NCBI RefSeq assembly: GCF_021228235.1
Contig: NZ_JAJQRG010000010.1
Coordinates: 1 to 64,000 of the forward strand
Direction: 5' to 3'
Length of the DNA stretch: 64,000 nucleotides
Origin: Pseudophaeobacter flagellatus
GTDB lineage: Bacteria; Pseudomonadota; Alphaproteobacteria; Rhodobacterales; Rhodobacteraceae
Positions 49,102 to 57,999 of the stretch are shown here, piece by piece (the stretch's first letter is position 1; every line of letters starts with the position of its first letter). The notes beneath the pieces are model-generated. The model made no database searches, was not told the origin of the DNA, and worked only from the letters and a program-made list of their open reading frames with translations. The position numbers and the translations under genes are program-made.

Positions 49102-49563
49102 ATGAGCAACATTTTCACCCAGGCCTGGGAAGAAATGATCAAGCCTATTCTGTTTCGCCCCAAGCGGGTGCAGGTGGCGGCCCTGTGTTACCGCACCACC
49201 CCGGACGGCAAAGAGGTTCTGATGATCACCAGTCGCGGCACCGGCCGCTGGATCCTGCCCAAGGGCTGGCCCGTTTCGGGCAAGGACGGCGCTGAATCCG
49301 CCCTGCAAGAGGCCTGGGAAGAGGCTGGCGTCATCCGCGCCGAAGTGCGCAACAAGGCACCGCTGGGATCATATGAATACGTCAAACTGGAAGATGGCCG
49401 CCCGCATATCCAGGTGCATACACTGGTCTATGTCGCCGAGGTTACCGAACTGGAAGACGACTACCCCGAGGCCGACCAGCGCCAGCGGAAATGGATGGGT
49501 CCGGCAGAGGCTGCCAACTTGGTGAACGAGCCAGAGTTGCAAGACCTGCTGCGACAATTCTAG
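49102..49563 (+). CDS. Nudix hydrolase
   Basis: A 153-residue pyrophosphohydrolase. The Nudix box spans about residues 56-78: the glycine in GKDGAES, then QEAWEEAGV. The usual Arg-Glu pair is Gln-Glu here. RWILPKGWPVSG before the box resembles diphosphoinositol-polyphosphate-type Nudix proteins. The substrate is not settled. The ATG at 49102 fits; the longer frame upstream crosses the repeat and is not protein-like. The PiT gene follows by 18 bases. Confidence 0.88.
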   Translation: MSNIFTQAWEEMIKPILFRPKRVQVAALCYRTTPDGKEVLMITSRGTGRWILPKGWPVSGKDGAESALQEAWEEAGVIRAEVRNKAPLGSYEYVKLEDGRPHIQVHTLVYVAEVTELEDDYPEADQRQRKWMGPAEAANLVNEPELQDLLRQF

Positions 49564-49581
49564 CGCCATTGTAAAGAATTC

Positions 49582-51135
49582 ATGACGAAAACCTTGCGCC
49601 AAGCCTGGCAGGAGGTTAGGCGCGAGCGCGAAGATGGAATCGGGATTGATGACATGAGCGACGCGCCCAAGGGGCCCCAGTGGTCTACACTCGATCGGGA
49701 TTTGAACCGGATCTCACAGCTGGAGCTGGCTACCTCCTATGTGTCGCGACCCTTGGTCGCGCCTGGCATTGCGCTGGCCTTTATCGTAATCGCCGGGGCC
49801 GTTGCGGCGATTTTTCTTGGTGGCTCTACCAGCAGTTTTGTGGTTGTGGCAGCCGCCGCCTTTGGTGCCTATATGGCAATCAACATCGGCGCCAACGACG
49901 TCGCCAACAACATGGGGCCAGCGGTGGGCGCCAATGCGCTGACCATGGGCGGTGCCATCCTGATTGCCGCCATCGCGGAAAGTGCTGGTGCGCTCTTGGC
50001 CGGCGGTGATGTGGTTTCAACCATTTCCAAAGGCATCATCGACCCCGATGCGGTAGCGACTGCCGATATCTTTATCTGGGCGATGATGGCCGCGCTGATT
50101 TCCTCGGCGCTCTGGGTCAACCTTGCCACGTGGATCGGCGCGCCGGTCTCCACCACCCATTCGGTTGTCGGCGGAGTTATGGGCGCAGGCGTGGCGGCAG
50201 CCGGGATTTCCGCAGTCAACTGGGCCACCATGAGCAAGATCGCCGCCAGCTGGGTAATTTCACCAGTGCTGGGCGGCGTAGTCGCAGCGCTGTTTCTTGC
50301 CCTGATCAAGGCTAAGATCATCTATCAGGATGACAAGATCGCCGCCGCGCGGCGCTGGGTGCCCGTGCTTGTGGGCATCATGGCTGGGGCCTTTGCCTCT
50401 TATCTGGCGCTCAAGGGGCTGAAGCGGATCGTCAAGATCGACCTGCAGACGGCCCTGATCATTGGTGCCGGAATTGGTGCCCTAAGCTACATTATCACCG
50501 CACCGCTGATCCGTCACCAATCGCAGGGCATGGAAAACCGCAACAAATCCCTGAAGGTGCTGTTTCGCATCCCGCTGGTGATTTCGGCCGCCCTCTTGTC
50601 CTTTGCCCATGGTGCCAATGATGTCGCCAATGCGGTGGGGCCGCTGGCCGCCATCGTGCATGTCACCGAATTTGGCGATTTTGCCGCCAAGGTCACCATC
50701 CCCACTTGGGTCATGGTGATCGGTGCCTTTGGCATCTCTTTTGGCCTGTTCCTGTTTGGCCCCAAGCTGATCCGCATGGTGGGCAGCCAGATCACCAAGC
50801 TGAACCCGATGCGCGCCTTCTGTGTCTCGCTTTCAGCAGCCATCACCGTGATTGTCGCCAGCTGGCTGGGGCTGCCAGTTTCCTCCACCCATATTGCAGT
50901 GGGCGCGGTCTTTGGTGTTGGCTTCTTTCGGGAATGGCACAGCGAACGCCGCCGCCGCAATTCCTCTATCGCCAAAGCGCCGGAAACGCGCATCGCCCCG
51001 GAAGAGCGCCGTCGCCGCAAGCTGGTGCGCCGCAGTCACTTCATGACCATCGCCGCCGCCTGGGTGATCACCGTTCCGGCTGCCGCGCTGCTTTCTGGCT
51101 GTATTTACCTGCTGCTCGCCACAGTCACCCACTAA
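49582..51135 (+). CDS. Inorganic phosphate transporter (PiT family)
   Basis: A low-affinity, proton- or cation-coupled phosphate carrier of up to 517 residues. The duplicated family signature is clear: INIGANDVANNMGPAVGA in the first half and SFAHGANDVANAVGPLAA in the second. About ten to twelve membrane helices are visible, with a basic cytoplasmic loop near residue 465. An alternative start at 49654 (GGGA 8 bases upstream) would drop a charged stretch of 24 residues and may be the real one. It may be read with the Nudix gene. Confidence 0.93.
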   Translation: MTKTLRQAWQEVRREREDGIGIDDMSDAPKGPQWSTLDRDLNRISQLELATSYVSRPLVAPGIALAFIVIAGAVAAIFLGGSTSSFVVVAAAAFGAYMAINIGANDVANNMGPAVGANALTMGGAILIAAIAESAGALLAGGDVVSTISKGIIDPDAVATADIFIWAMMAALISSALWVNLATWIGAPVSTTHSVVGGVMGAGVAAAGISAVNWATMSKIAASWVISPVLGGVVAALFLALIKAKIIYQDDKIAAARRWVPVLVGIMAGAFASYLALKGLKRIVKIDLQTALIIGAGIGALSYIITAPLIRHQSQGMENRNKSLKVLFRIPLVISAALLSFAHGANDVANAVGPLAAIVHVTEFGDFAAKVTIPTWVMVIGAFGISFGLFLFGPKLIRMVGSQITKLNPMRAFCVSLSAAITVIVASWLGLPVSSTHIAVGAVFGVGFFREWHSERRRRNSSIAKAPETRIAPEERRRRKLVRRSHFMTIAAAWVITVPAAALLSGCIYLLLATVTH

Positions 51136-51265
51136 CAGTCACCTACTAGAAGGCTGTGGGCGGCACCCAGGCAGGGTCTTCGAATGCCTTGCCGACAGCC
51201 CAAAGCATGCGTAATTGGGCTGACCCCCGCCACCGCGATACGCAGTGCCCTGGGGCCGGGGGCGG

Positions 51266-51859
51266 TCATGCGGCAACGCTTAGTCGCGCCAAAACCTCTG
51301 CCGTGGGCACCACCGCGCCAAAGCCCGCCGCTAAACCCGAAAGCGTGACCTCAAGCACCAGGTCCGCATCAATGTCTCCGCCTTTTCGCGCGGGCATTGC
51401 AAAGGCGATCAGGGCATCTTCGACCACCTCGATCTGGAAGCCAAGATTGGCCGCCGAACGGGCGGTGGAATTGACGCAGAACGCCGCCACCCCGCCCACG
51501 ATAACCAGATTGGTAATCCCCTCGGCCTCTAGCGTGACGGCCAATTCGGTGCCAACAAACCCCGAAGACCCGGTTTTCCAGAACAGCTTTTCACTAGCCA
51601 GCGGCTGCGCACAGGGCATTGGCTGACCAGAGGCCAGATCCCGGCGAAATTTGCTCTCGGGGCGCGGATCATCATGCATCACATGCAGCACCGGCAGCCC
51701 CGCGCCACGAAAGCCCGCAAGCAGGCTTGCGACATTGTCTTCGGCATCAGGGTTGGCGCGCGGGCGTCCCGCAGCGGTGACATTTGCCATCTCCATCTGC
51801 ATATCGACCACCAATAGCGCGCAATTTGGCCCCATGGCTTGATCTGTTGTTTGTCGCAA
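51266..51859 (-). CDS. Cysteine hydrolase, isochorismatase family
   Basis: A 197-residue protein with the triad Asp (LLVVDMQ), Lys (LFWKTGSSGF) and Cys (GGVAAFCVNSTARSA). It should cleave an amide or ester such as a nicotinamide or biuret-like compound, but the substrate is open. The start is a TTG at 51859 with GGGGGA at good spacing; the first ATG (51835) has no such site. Confidence 0.87.
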   Translation of the reverse strand: MRQTTDQAMGPNCALLVVDMQMEMANVTAAGRPRANPDAEDNVASLLAGFRGAGLPVLHVMHDDPRPESKFRRDLASGQPMPCAQPLASEKLFWKTGSSGFVGTELAVTLEAEGITNLVIVGGVAAFCVNSTARSAANLGFQIEVVEDALIAFAMPARKGGDIDADLVLEVTLSGLAAGFGAVVPTAEVLARLSVAA

Positions 51860-51953
51860 AATAATCCCCCGCGCTGACTGAGTCGCGCGAGGGTTGCAGA
51901 AATTTCTCTAGTTTACCAGCCTCTGGCCTGGCCCAAGCGGGCCCCCAGGCGGT

Positions 51954-52880
51954 TCAGACGCCCAGACACCAGCGCATGATGGCTTTTTGAGCGTGCAGAC
52001 GATTTTCGGCCTCGTCAAAGATCACCGACTGCGGGCCATCCATCACCGAAGAGGTCACCTCTTCTTCGCGGTGCGCGGGCAGGCAGTGCATGAAGAGCGC
52101 ATCATCCTTTGCATGGGCCATCAGCGCATCATTGATCTGATAGGGGCGCAGCATATTGTGCCGCCGCTCTTTAGAGGACTGGCTGTCATGCATGCTGACC
52201 CAGGTATCGGCCACCACCAGATCGGCGCCAGTTACCGCCTTGACCGCATCCCGTTCGATCACCACCTTGCAGCCCGCCTTGCGCGCGAGGCCAACAAATT
52301 CCTCCTCTGGGTCCAGCTGTGCAGGGCCGGTGAAAGTCAGATCAAAACCAAACTGCGCCGCCGCATGCAGGAAAGACGCACAGACATTATTGCCGTCGCC
52401 CGCCCAGACCACCTTCTTGCCCTTAATCGGGCCGCGGTGTTCTTCATAGGTCTGGATATCTGCCATGATCTGGCAGGGATGGGTGCGATCAGTCAGCCCG
52501 TTGATCACCGGCACCGTGGCATATTCCGCCATTTCGGTCAGCACGGTTTCGTCAAAGGTACGGATCATGATCAGATCGACATAGCGCGACATCACCCGCG
52601 CGGTATCCGCAATGGTTTCACCATGGCCCAGCTGCATATCCTTGCCAGACAGCACCATGCTCTGACCGCCCATCTGGCGCACCCCCACGTCAAAGGAAAT
52701 GCGCGTCCGGGTTGATGGTTTTTCAAAGATCAGGGCCACCATCTGGCCAGCCAGGGGCAGTTCGTCATCCAGCATGCCCTTGGGGCGCCCCTGGCGCGCC
52801 TGTTTCATCGTCTTGGCTTGGTCGATAATGCCGTGCAGATCGGCGGCACTGGTTTTGTGAATATCAAGAAAGTGGTTCAT
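51954..52880 (-). CDS. argF: Ornithine carbamoyltransferase
   Basis: Makes citrulline from ornithine and carbamoyl phosphate. The 308-residue protein has the carbamoyl-phosphate loop [11 protein letters not shown], the HPCQ motif in [11 protein letters not shown] and the C-terminal [10 protein letters not shown]. The preferred start gives NHFLDIHKT; an ATG 6 codons earlier (52898) is also possible. It is 70 bases downstream of argD, in the same operon. Confidence 0.96.
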   Translation of the reverse strand: MNHFLDIHKTSAADLHGIIDQAKTMKQARQGRPKGMLDDELPLAGQMVALIFEKPSTRTRISFDVGVRQMGGQSMVLSGKDMQLGHGETIADTARVMSRYVDLIMIRTFDETVLTEMAEYATVPVINGLTDRTHPCQIMADIQTYEEHRGPIKGKKVVWAGDGNNVCASFLHAAAQFGFDLTFTGPAQLDPEEEFVGLARKAGCKVVIERDAVKAVTGADLVVADTWVSMHDSQSSKERRHNMLRPYQINDALMAHAKDDALFMHCLPAHREEEVTSSVMDGPQSVIFDEAENRLHAQKAIMRWCLGV

Positions 52881-52949
52881 GGGGTATTCGCTTTTCATAT
52901 CAGCCCCGCAGGCCGCTGCCTGCTAACGGGGAAAGGTAAGATTGGAAAT

Positions 52950-54125
52950 TCAGGCGCTTGCCACCTGGGTGGCGGCCTTGTCCAGACGGGCGATGGCTTC
53001 GCAGATCTCGTCGTCGCTCACGGTGAGTGGCGGCAACAGGCGGATGACATTGTCGGCGGCCGGCACGGTGATCACCTCATTGTCGTAGCCTGCTTGGACA
53101 ACATCCATGTTCAAAGCCTTGCATTTCAGTCCCAGCATCAGCCCGGTGCCGCGCAGCTCTTCGAACACATCCGGGTGGGCAGCAACCAGGCCTTCCAGTT
53201 TTTGCTGAAACAGACCTGCCCGCCGGTTCACCTCCGCAAGGAAGCCCGGTGCCATCACCTCTTCGACCACCGCGCAACCAACGGCACAGCCCAACGGGTT
53301 GCCGCCATAGGTGGATCCATGGGTGCCCGCAGTCATGCCCGAGGCCGCCTCTTCCGTGGCCAACACCGCGCCTAGGGGAAAGCCGCCGCCAATGCCCTTG
53401 GCCACCATCATGATGTCGGGCGTGACCCCGGCCCATTCATGGGCAAAGAATTTACCTGTCCGCCCGACACCGCATTGCACCTCGTCCAGGATCAGCAGAA
53501 TGCCCGCCGCATCGCAGATCTGACGCAGCGCTTTCAATTCGGCATCCGGCAGCGGGCGAATGCCGCCCTCGCCCTGTATCGGTTCAATCAGGACCGCAGC
53601 GGTTTGATCGCTGATGGCACTGGTCAGGCCATCCATGTCGCCAAAGGTCAGATGCACAAAGCCCGGTAGGAGCGGGCCAAATCCCTTGACCATTTTTTCG
53701 GTCCCCGCCGCCGCGATCCCCGCCGAGGAGCGGCCATGAAAAGAGCCATCAAAGGTGATAATCTCTACCCGCTCTGGCTGGCCTTTGTCATAGAAATACT
53801 TGCGCGCCATCTTGACGGCCAATTCACAGGCTTCGGTGCCGGAATTGGTAAAGAACACCGTATCGGCAAAGCTGTGTTCGACCAGCAGATCGGCGAGCTT
53901 TTCCTGCTGCGGTATCTTGTAGAGGTTGGAGACATGCCAAAGATTCTGCGCCTGTGCGCTCAGCACCTCGACCAGCTTTGGGTTCGCATGGCCCAAAGCG
54001 TTCACCGCAATCCCAGAGCCGAGATCCAGAAAGCGGCGCCCATCCGCCTCAAACAGCCAGGAACCTTCGCCTTTGACAAACTCCAACGGAGCGCGATTGT
54101 AGGTGGGCAGTACGGATGGGATCAT
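52950..54125 (-). CDS. argD: Acetylornithine/succinyldiaminopimelate aminotransferase
   Basis: Class III PLP aminotransferase of arginine (and possibly lysine) synthesis, about 391 residues. It shows LDLGSGIAVNALGHA, FTNSGTEACELAVK, IEPIQGEGGI, LDEVQCGVGRTG and the PLP lysine in MMVAKGIGGGFPLG. The second of two nearby ATGs (54125) has AGGA at good spacing and matches the family. argF follows. Confidence 0.95.
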   Translation of the reverse strand: MIPSVLPTYNRAPLEFVKGEGSWLFEADGRRFLDLGSGIAVNALGHANPKLVEVLSAQAQNLWHVSNLYKIPQQEKLADLLVEHSFADTVFFTNSGTEACELAVKMARKYFYDKGQPERVEIITFDGSFHGRSSAGIAAAGTEKMVKGFGPLLPGFVHLTFGDMDGLTSAISDQTAAVLIEPIQGEGGIRPLPDAELKALRQICDAAGILLILDEVQCGVGRTGKFFAHEWAGVTPDIMMVAKGIGGGFPLGAVLATEEAASGMTAGTHGSTYGGNPLGCAVGCAVVEEVMAPGFLAEVNRRAGLFQQKLEGLVAAHPDVFEELRGTGLMLGLKCKALNMDVVQAGYDNEVITVPAADNVIRLLPPLTVSDDEICEAIARLDKAATQVASA

Positions 54126-54339
54126 CGGGATCATCCTTTTTCACAAGTTGCGGCCGAAGCAGTGCATGAGCTGGGCCAAGGGGTCAAGAAAGAGAGAATG
54201 GTTTTGTGCCAATGCGCCGCAAAAGCGGCCAGGCCATAGGTCAAAGTGGTCGAATTACGCCAGTCGGCGTCGACGTCGCAACAAAGGGATATGCGTGGCT
54301 TTGACCATAAGACAGCTCCATATCGGAGGATTTGACAAA

Positions 54340-55431
54340 ATGAAAGCCCTTTTGCCACCGCAGACGGACAATTTGGCACCCGCCCTGTTGCCGCCCCCCC
54401 CGCCACCGCCCTTGCCGTTGTTCCCACCAGAGATAAGTCGAAACAGCCAGGGCGGGTCTTGCAGCAGACCTCTTGCAAATGCCGCGAAAGCGGTGAAGCT
54501 GCAGATCATGATGCATGTCACACCACAAAACCCACCCTTGGCCGCCGCGCTGATCACCATGGCCTCGGTCTTTATTGCGGCAACCACGTTGCTGGCCAAG
54601 GCCCTTGGGACCGATACGCTTGGCACGCCGCTGCACCCGCTTCAGATCAGCCATGGGCGGTTTCTCTTTGCCTTTATGGTGATTTCCAGCGCTGTTGTGC
54701 TGCTGCGTTTTCGCTTGCAGCGCCCGCAATGGCGGTTGCATCTGGGGCGCACCAGTTGTGGCTGGCTGGGTATTACGCTGATGTTTGCCGCTGTCGCGCA
54801 GATCCCGCTGGCAGATGCCACCGCAATTGCCTTTTTGAACCCGGTCTTTGCCATGCTGCTGGCGATCCCGCTGCTGGGGGAACGGGTGGGCCGCTGGCGC
54901 TGGGGCGCGGCGGGGCTGGCTCTGCTAGGGGCGATGATCCTGCTGCGCCCCACCGGGGCCAGTTTTCAGCCCTCTGCCCTGCTGGCGCTGAGCGCCGCTG
55001 CGGTGATCGGATTAGAGCTGATCTTTATCAAAAAGCTCGCTGGGCGCGAACACCCGCTGCAGGTGCTGTGGTTCAACAATGCGCTGGGAATGGTGATCGC
55101 CACCGTGGCAGTGTTTCCGGTTTGGCAAGCGCCAACCCCAATGCAATGGAGCACTTTGGCGGCGCTTGGCACCTTGATGGCCTGCGCCCAGGCCTGTTTC
55201 ATCAATGGTATGGCGCGGGCAGATGCGTCCTTTGTGGCGCCCTTCAGCTATGCGACGCTGATCTTTGCCAGTCTCTATGACTATCTCGGCTTTGGCGTCA
55301 TACCGGATGCCGTCACCCTTGCAGGGGCTGGTACAATCCTGACTGGGGCAGCGGTGCTGGCCTGGCGCGAAGGGCGACAAAGGCCGCGCCTGCCAGCGGG
55401 CACACCTGAAGCCCCACCTTTCAGGCCTTGA
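54340..55431 (+). CDS. DMT family transporter with proline-rich N-terminus
   Basis: An EamA exporter with about ten membrane helices in two repeats. The ATG at 54340 has a strong GGAGGA 9 bases upstream and gives 363 residues, with a 57-residue polar N-terminus including eleven prolines in a short span (LLPPPPPPPLPLFPPE). The conventional family start would be one of the ATGs at 54508/54511 (306-307 residues), whose ribosome-binding site is weak. Its 3' end overlaps the convergent ABC-2 permease by 11 bases. The substrate is unknown. Confidence 0.8.
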   Translation: MKALLPPQTDNLAPALLPPPPPPPLPLFPPEISRNSQGGSCSRPLANAAKAVKLQIMMHVTPQNPPLAAALITMASVFIAATTLLAKALGTDTLGTPLHPLQISHGRFLFAFMVISSAVVLLRFRLQRPQWRLHLGRTSCGWLGITLMFAAVAQIPLADATAIAFLNPVFAMLLAIPLLGERVGRWRWGAAGLALLGAMILLRPTGASFQPSALLALSAAAVIGLELIFIKKLAGREHPLQVLWFNNALGMVIATVAVFPVWQAPTPMQWSTLAALGTLMACAQACFINGMARADASFVAPFSYATLIFASLYDYLGFGVIPDAVTLAGAGTILTGAAVLAWREGRQRPRLPAGTPEAPPFRP

Positions 55432-56263
55432 GGCGATAACCGCTGCGCAGCATGACCCAGGCCAGCAGGCAGATACCAAAGCTGGCACCAGAGCAGATCA
55501 TCATCCCCACAAGCGGCGCGCTGTCCGATGTACCAATCATGCCAAAGCGCAGCCCGTCGATCAGGTAAAACACCGGGTTGAACTGCGACAGCGTCCGCAA
55601 AACCGGCGGCAGCGCCTGCACCGAATAAAAAGTCCCCGACAAAAAGGCCAAGGGCGTGACGATGAAATTGGTAATCGCCGCCATCTGGTCAAATTTGTCC
55701 GCAAAAACACCGGCCACGATACCCAGGCCACCGAGAAACAGCGCCCCCTGCACGATAAAGGCCAGGGCCACCAGCGGATGCGCCGGGATCATCTGCAAGA
55801 CCAGCGCCAGCCCCAACCCGATGCCACAGGCCACCAATGTACCCCGCACCACCGCGCCCGCCAGATAGCCCAGCAGGATCTCAAGCCCCGAAAGCGGCGG
55901 CATCAGGGTGTCGACAATATTCCCCTGCACCTTTGAAATCACAATCGAAGAGGATGTATTGGCAAAGGCGTTCTGAATCACTGTCATCATCATGATGCCT
56001 GGCGCCAGAAAATGCAGGAAGGGCACCCCCATCACATCACCGCGTCTGGGACCAATGGCCAGGTTGAAAATCATCAGGAACAGGGCCGCCGTCATCAGTG
56101 GCGCCAGCAGAGTTTGGGTCCAGACCACCAGAAACCGAGTCACTTCGCGCCCTGCCAGAGTCTGCAACCCCAGCCAGTTGATCCGGCCAAACCTGCGCTC
56201 TCCGAGGGAGATTTGATAGCCGTTCTGCTGCTGTGACCGCTGGTCTGACGAATAGTCGCGCAT
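55421..56263 (-). CDS. ABC-2 type transporter permease
   Basis: A 280-residue inner-membrane permease with six hydrophobic segments. The conserved FLAPGIMMMTVIQNAFANTSSS is the ABC-2 hallmark, and LAFLSGTFYSVQALPP the family C-terminal motif. It looks like the YadH/NodJ type rather than KpsM. No ATPase gene is adjacent. GGGGA precedes the ATG at 56263. It is divergent from gcrA. Confidence 0.9.
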   Translation of the reverse strand: MRDYSSDQRSQQQNGYQISLGERRFGRINWLGLQTLAGREVTRFLVVWTQTLLAPLMTAALFLMIFNLAIGPRRGDVMGVPFLHFLAPGIMMMTVIQNAFANTSSSIVISKVQGNIVDTLMPPLSGLEILLGYLAGAVVRGTLVACGIGLGLALVLQMIPAHPLVALAFIVQGALFLGGLGIVAGVFADKFDQMAAITNFIVTPLAFLSGTFYSVQALPPVLRTLSQFNPVFYLIDGLRFGMIGTSDSAPLVGMMICSGASFGICLLAWVMLRSGYRLKA

Positions 56264-56423
56264 GATTTCCCCACATTTGTTGTGTTTTCCCTGCATAGCT
56301 GCTGGGTTCTGAGGCGCAAGGTCTCTTGTAACTCGCTCACCAGTGATTAAGATAGAGCAAGAATATGGAACTCGATGGCGGCCACAGGATTCTGGGGCCG
56401 CTTTTAGCTTGGGAAGGCAACAG

Positions 56424-57017
56424 ATGTCCTGGACAGACGATCGCGTCGAATTGCTCAAAAAGATGTGGGGCGAAGGTCAGTCGGCCAGCCAAATCGCAAA
56501 AGAACTGGGCGGGGTGACCCGCAACGCGGTGATTGGCAAGGTGCATCGCCTCGGCCTGTCCAACCGTGCGACCACCGGTGCCAAGGCCGCAGCCGAGCCA
56601 AAGGAAAAGCCCGCGACGGCCGCCAAGCCAGCGCCGAAGCCCAAACCGCAACCCAAGACAGAGCCCGCGCGCCCTGCGACCCCGCCGCCCGCAAATACGG
56701 CGCCAACCGCAGAAGCGCGCCCCGTGGTGCCTGCCCGCAAGCAGATCATCCCGGCAGGCCAACCGCTGCCACCGCAGCCCTCGGCCAACGAAATCAGCCC
56801 CGAGGCCCTGGCCAAGGTCAATGAAGTCGAGAAAAAAGCCAAGAAACTGTCGCTGATGGACTTGACCGAGCGCACCTGCAAATGGCCCGTTGGCGACCCC
56901 GCCACCGAAGATTTCTGGTTCTGCGGCCTGCCGGTGCAACAGGGCAAACCCTATTGCGAGGCGCATGTTGGCGTCGCCTTCCAGCCGATGAGTGCCCGCC
57001 GCGACCGCAAACGTTAG
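56424..57017 (+). CDS. gcrA: GcrA family cell-cycle regulator
   Basis: Sigma-70-associated activator that responds to CcrM-methylated GANTC sites in alphaproteobacteria. The 197-residue protein has the N-terminal helix-turn-helix (WTDDRVELLKKMWGEGQSA, then GVTRNAVIGKVHRLGL). A Pro/Ala/Lys-rich linker follows, then the C-terminal domain with RTCKWPVGDP and FWFCGLPVQQGKPYCEAH. A GANTC site (GATTC, 56388-56392) is 32 bases before the ATG and could allow self-control. It is followed by a clear terminator. Confidence 0.95.
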   Translation: MSWTDDRVELLKKMWGEGQSASQIAKELGGVTRNAVIGKVHRLGLSNRATTGAKAAAEPKEKPATAAKPAPKPKPQPKTEPARPATPPPANTAPTAEARPVVPARKQIIPAGQPLPPQPSANEISPEALAKVNEVEKKAKKLSLMDLTERTCKWPVGDPATEDFWFCGLPVQQGKPYCEAHVGVAFQPMSARRDRKR

Positions 57018-57097
57018 AGCAACTCGTGCAAAAGTGGTGACCAGTATTGCGCAGCTAAAACAAGCGCAAGTATTCGTCCGCGGTGATCCACTGTAAT

Positions 57098-57130
57098 AAA
57101 AGCCCCGCAGCCTATGGCGCGGGGCTTTTG
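57098..57130 (+). terminator. Terminator of gcrA
   Basis: AAAAGCCCCGC (57098-57108) pairs with GCGGGGCTTTT (57119-57129). The A's and T's on either side could let it work in both directions, also for the YHS gene. Confidence 0.85.
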
Positions 57131-57150
57131 CTATGCGGGGCCAGGCTATT

Positions 57151-57180
57151 CTGCCTCACCTGCCTCACCTGCCTCACCTG
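57151..57180. repeat. 9-bp tandem repeat
   Basis: CTGCCTCAC is repeated three times and starts a fourth copy, between the gcrA terminator and the YHS gene stop. It is non-coding in the frames I accept. Confidence 0.85.
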
Positions 57181-57191
57181 CGGTCGCGGCT

Positions 57192-57710
57192 CTATTGCGC
57201 TGGCGCCTGAGAGGTGAAATTGGGAATTGGGTTTTCAGAGGCCTCATCTGGCTCGATCCCCGGCCAGTTTTCTTCGGCCAGAGTAATATTTCCGGGGATA
57301 TCTTCTTCCCAGAAGCCAACAACATTCTTGGTGATATTGAGGTACAGCCGGTCATCCACGATGCGCCACAGATTGGGGTTTCCCGGCACCTTGCCCCCCT
57401 TTGAGACCCCATAGGCGCAGTGGCCATCGTATTGCGGTGCAAAATATGCGGGGTTTTCCAGGAACTTGTCGCGGTTCTCCAGACTGGCAAAGGCGAATGT
57501 CGCGCCATTGTACTCTGCGGTGATATTCGCCCGCCCCGGAACGGCTGCCGCCTGCATCGTGCCAACCGGGCTCTGCTCGAGGCTGCGATAGGCCACCACG
57601 TCATAGCCGGAGACGGCAAAGCCGGTCTGGTCTACAAATTGTTCGCCGGCAAAGGCTGGCAAGCCCAAGCTCAAGGCCGCCAGGGCTGCATATGCAAGTC
57701 TTTTCATCAT
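57192..57710 (-). CDS. Exported YHS domain protein
   Basis: A 172-residue protein with a signal peptide (KRLAYAALAALSLGLPAFA). The YHS-like core covers GYDVVAYRSLEQSPVG, then ATFAFASLENRDKFLENP and YFAPQYDGHCAYGVSKG. YHS domains are thought to bind metals, often copper; here a Cys and His lie together (GHCAYG). The role is unknown. The first of two ATGs is used. A 289-base gap upstream carries the divergent promoters. Confidence 0.85.
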   Translation of the reverse strand: MMKRLAYAALAALSLGLPAFAGEQFVDQTGFAVSGYDVVAYRSLEQSPVGTMQAAAVPGRANITAEYNGATFAFASLENRDKFLENPAYFAPQYDGHCAYGVSKGGKVPGNPNLWRIVDDRLYLNITKNVVGFWEEDIPGNITLAEENWPGIEPDEASENPIPNFTSQAPAQ

Positions 57711-57999
57711 GCTCACTCTCCCATCTATTTGTTCAACATTCATACCTGCGGAAGCCAAAGCCGCAGCAGACAGGCAGATCAGCCCAGCATAGCAGCACGC
57801 TAGCCGGTTCCCAAGCACCGCGAAACTGGGGCTCACGCCACTGTGTCTTCCCCGGCGTTTTTGTGATGACGCAAAAAGTTGATCAGAATAGACCTTCCAG
57901 TCATTGGAATATTCAGCAAGGGTCTTATCTATCCCACGCAGCGGTCTGGCGTTTTGCGGCGCACGGGCCATCACTTACATAAGACAGGGTTTTCACAAG

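Noticed and set aside
54131-54741. Minus-strand frames opposite the start of the DMT transporter
   Set aside because: They are the mirror of the glycine/proline-rich coding on the plus strand and carry no recognisable domain.
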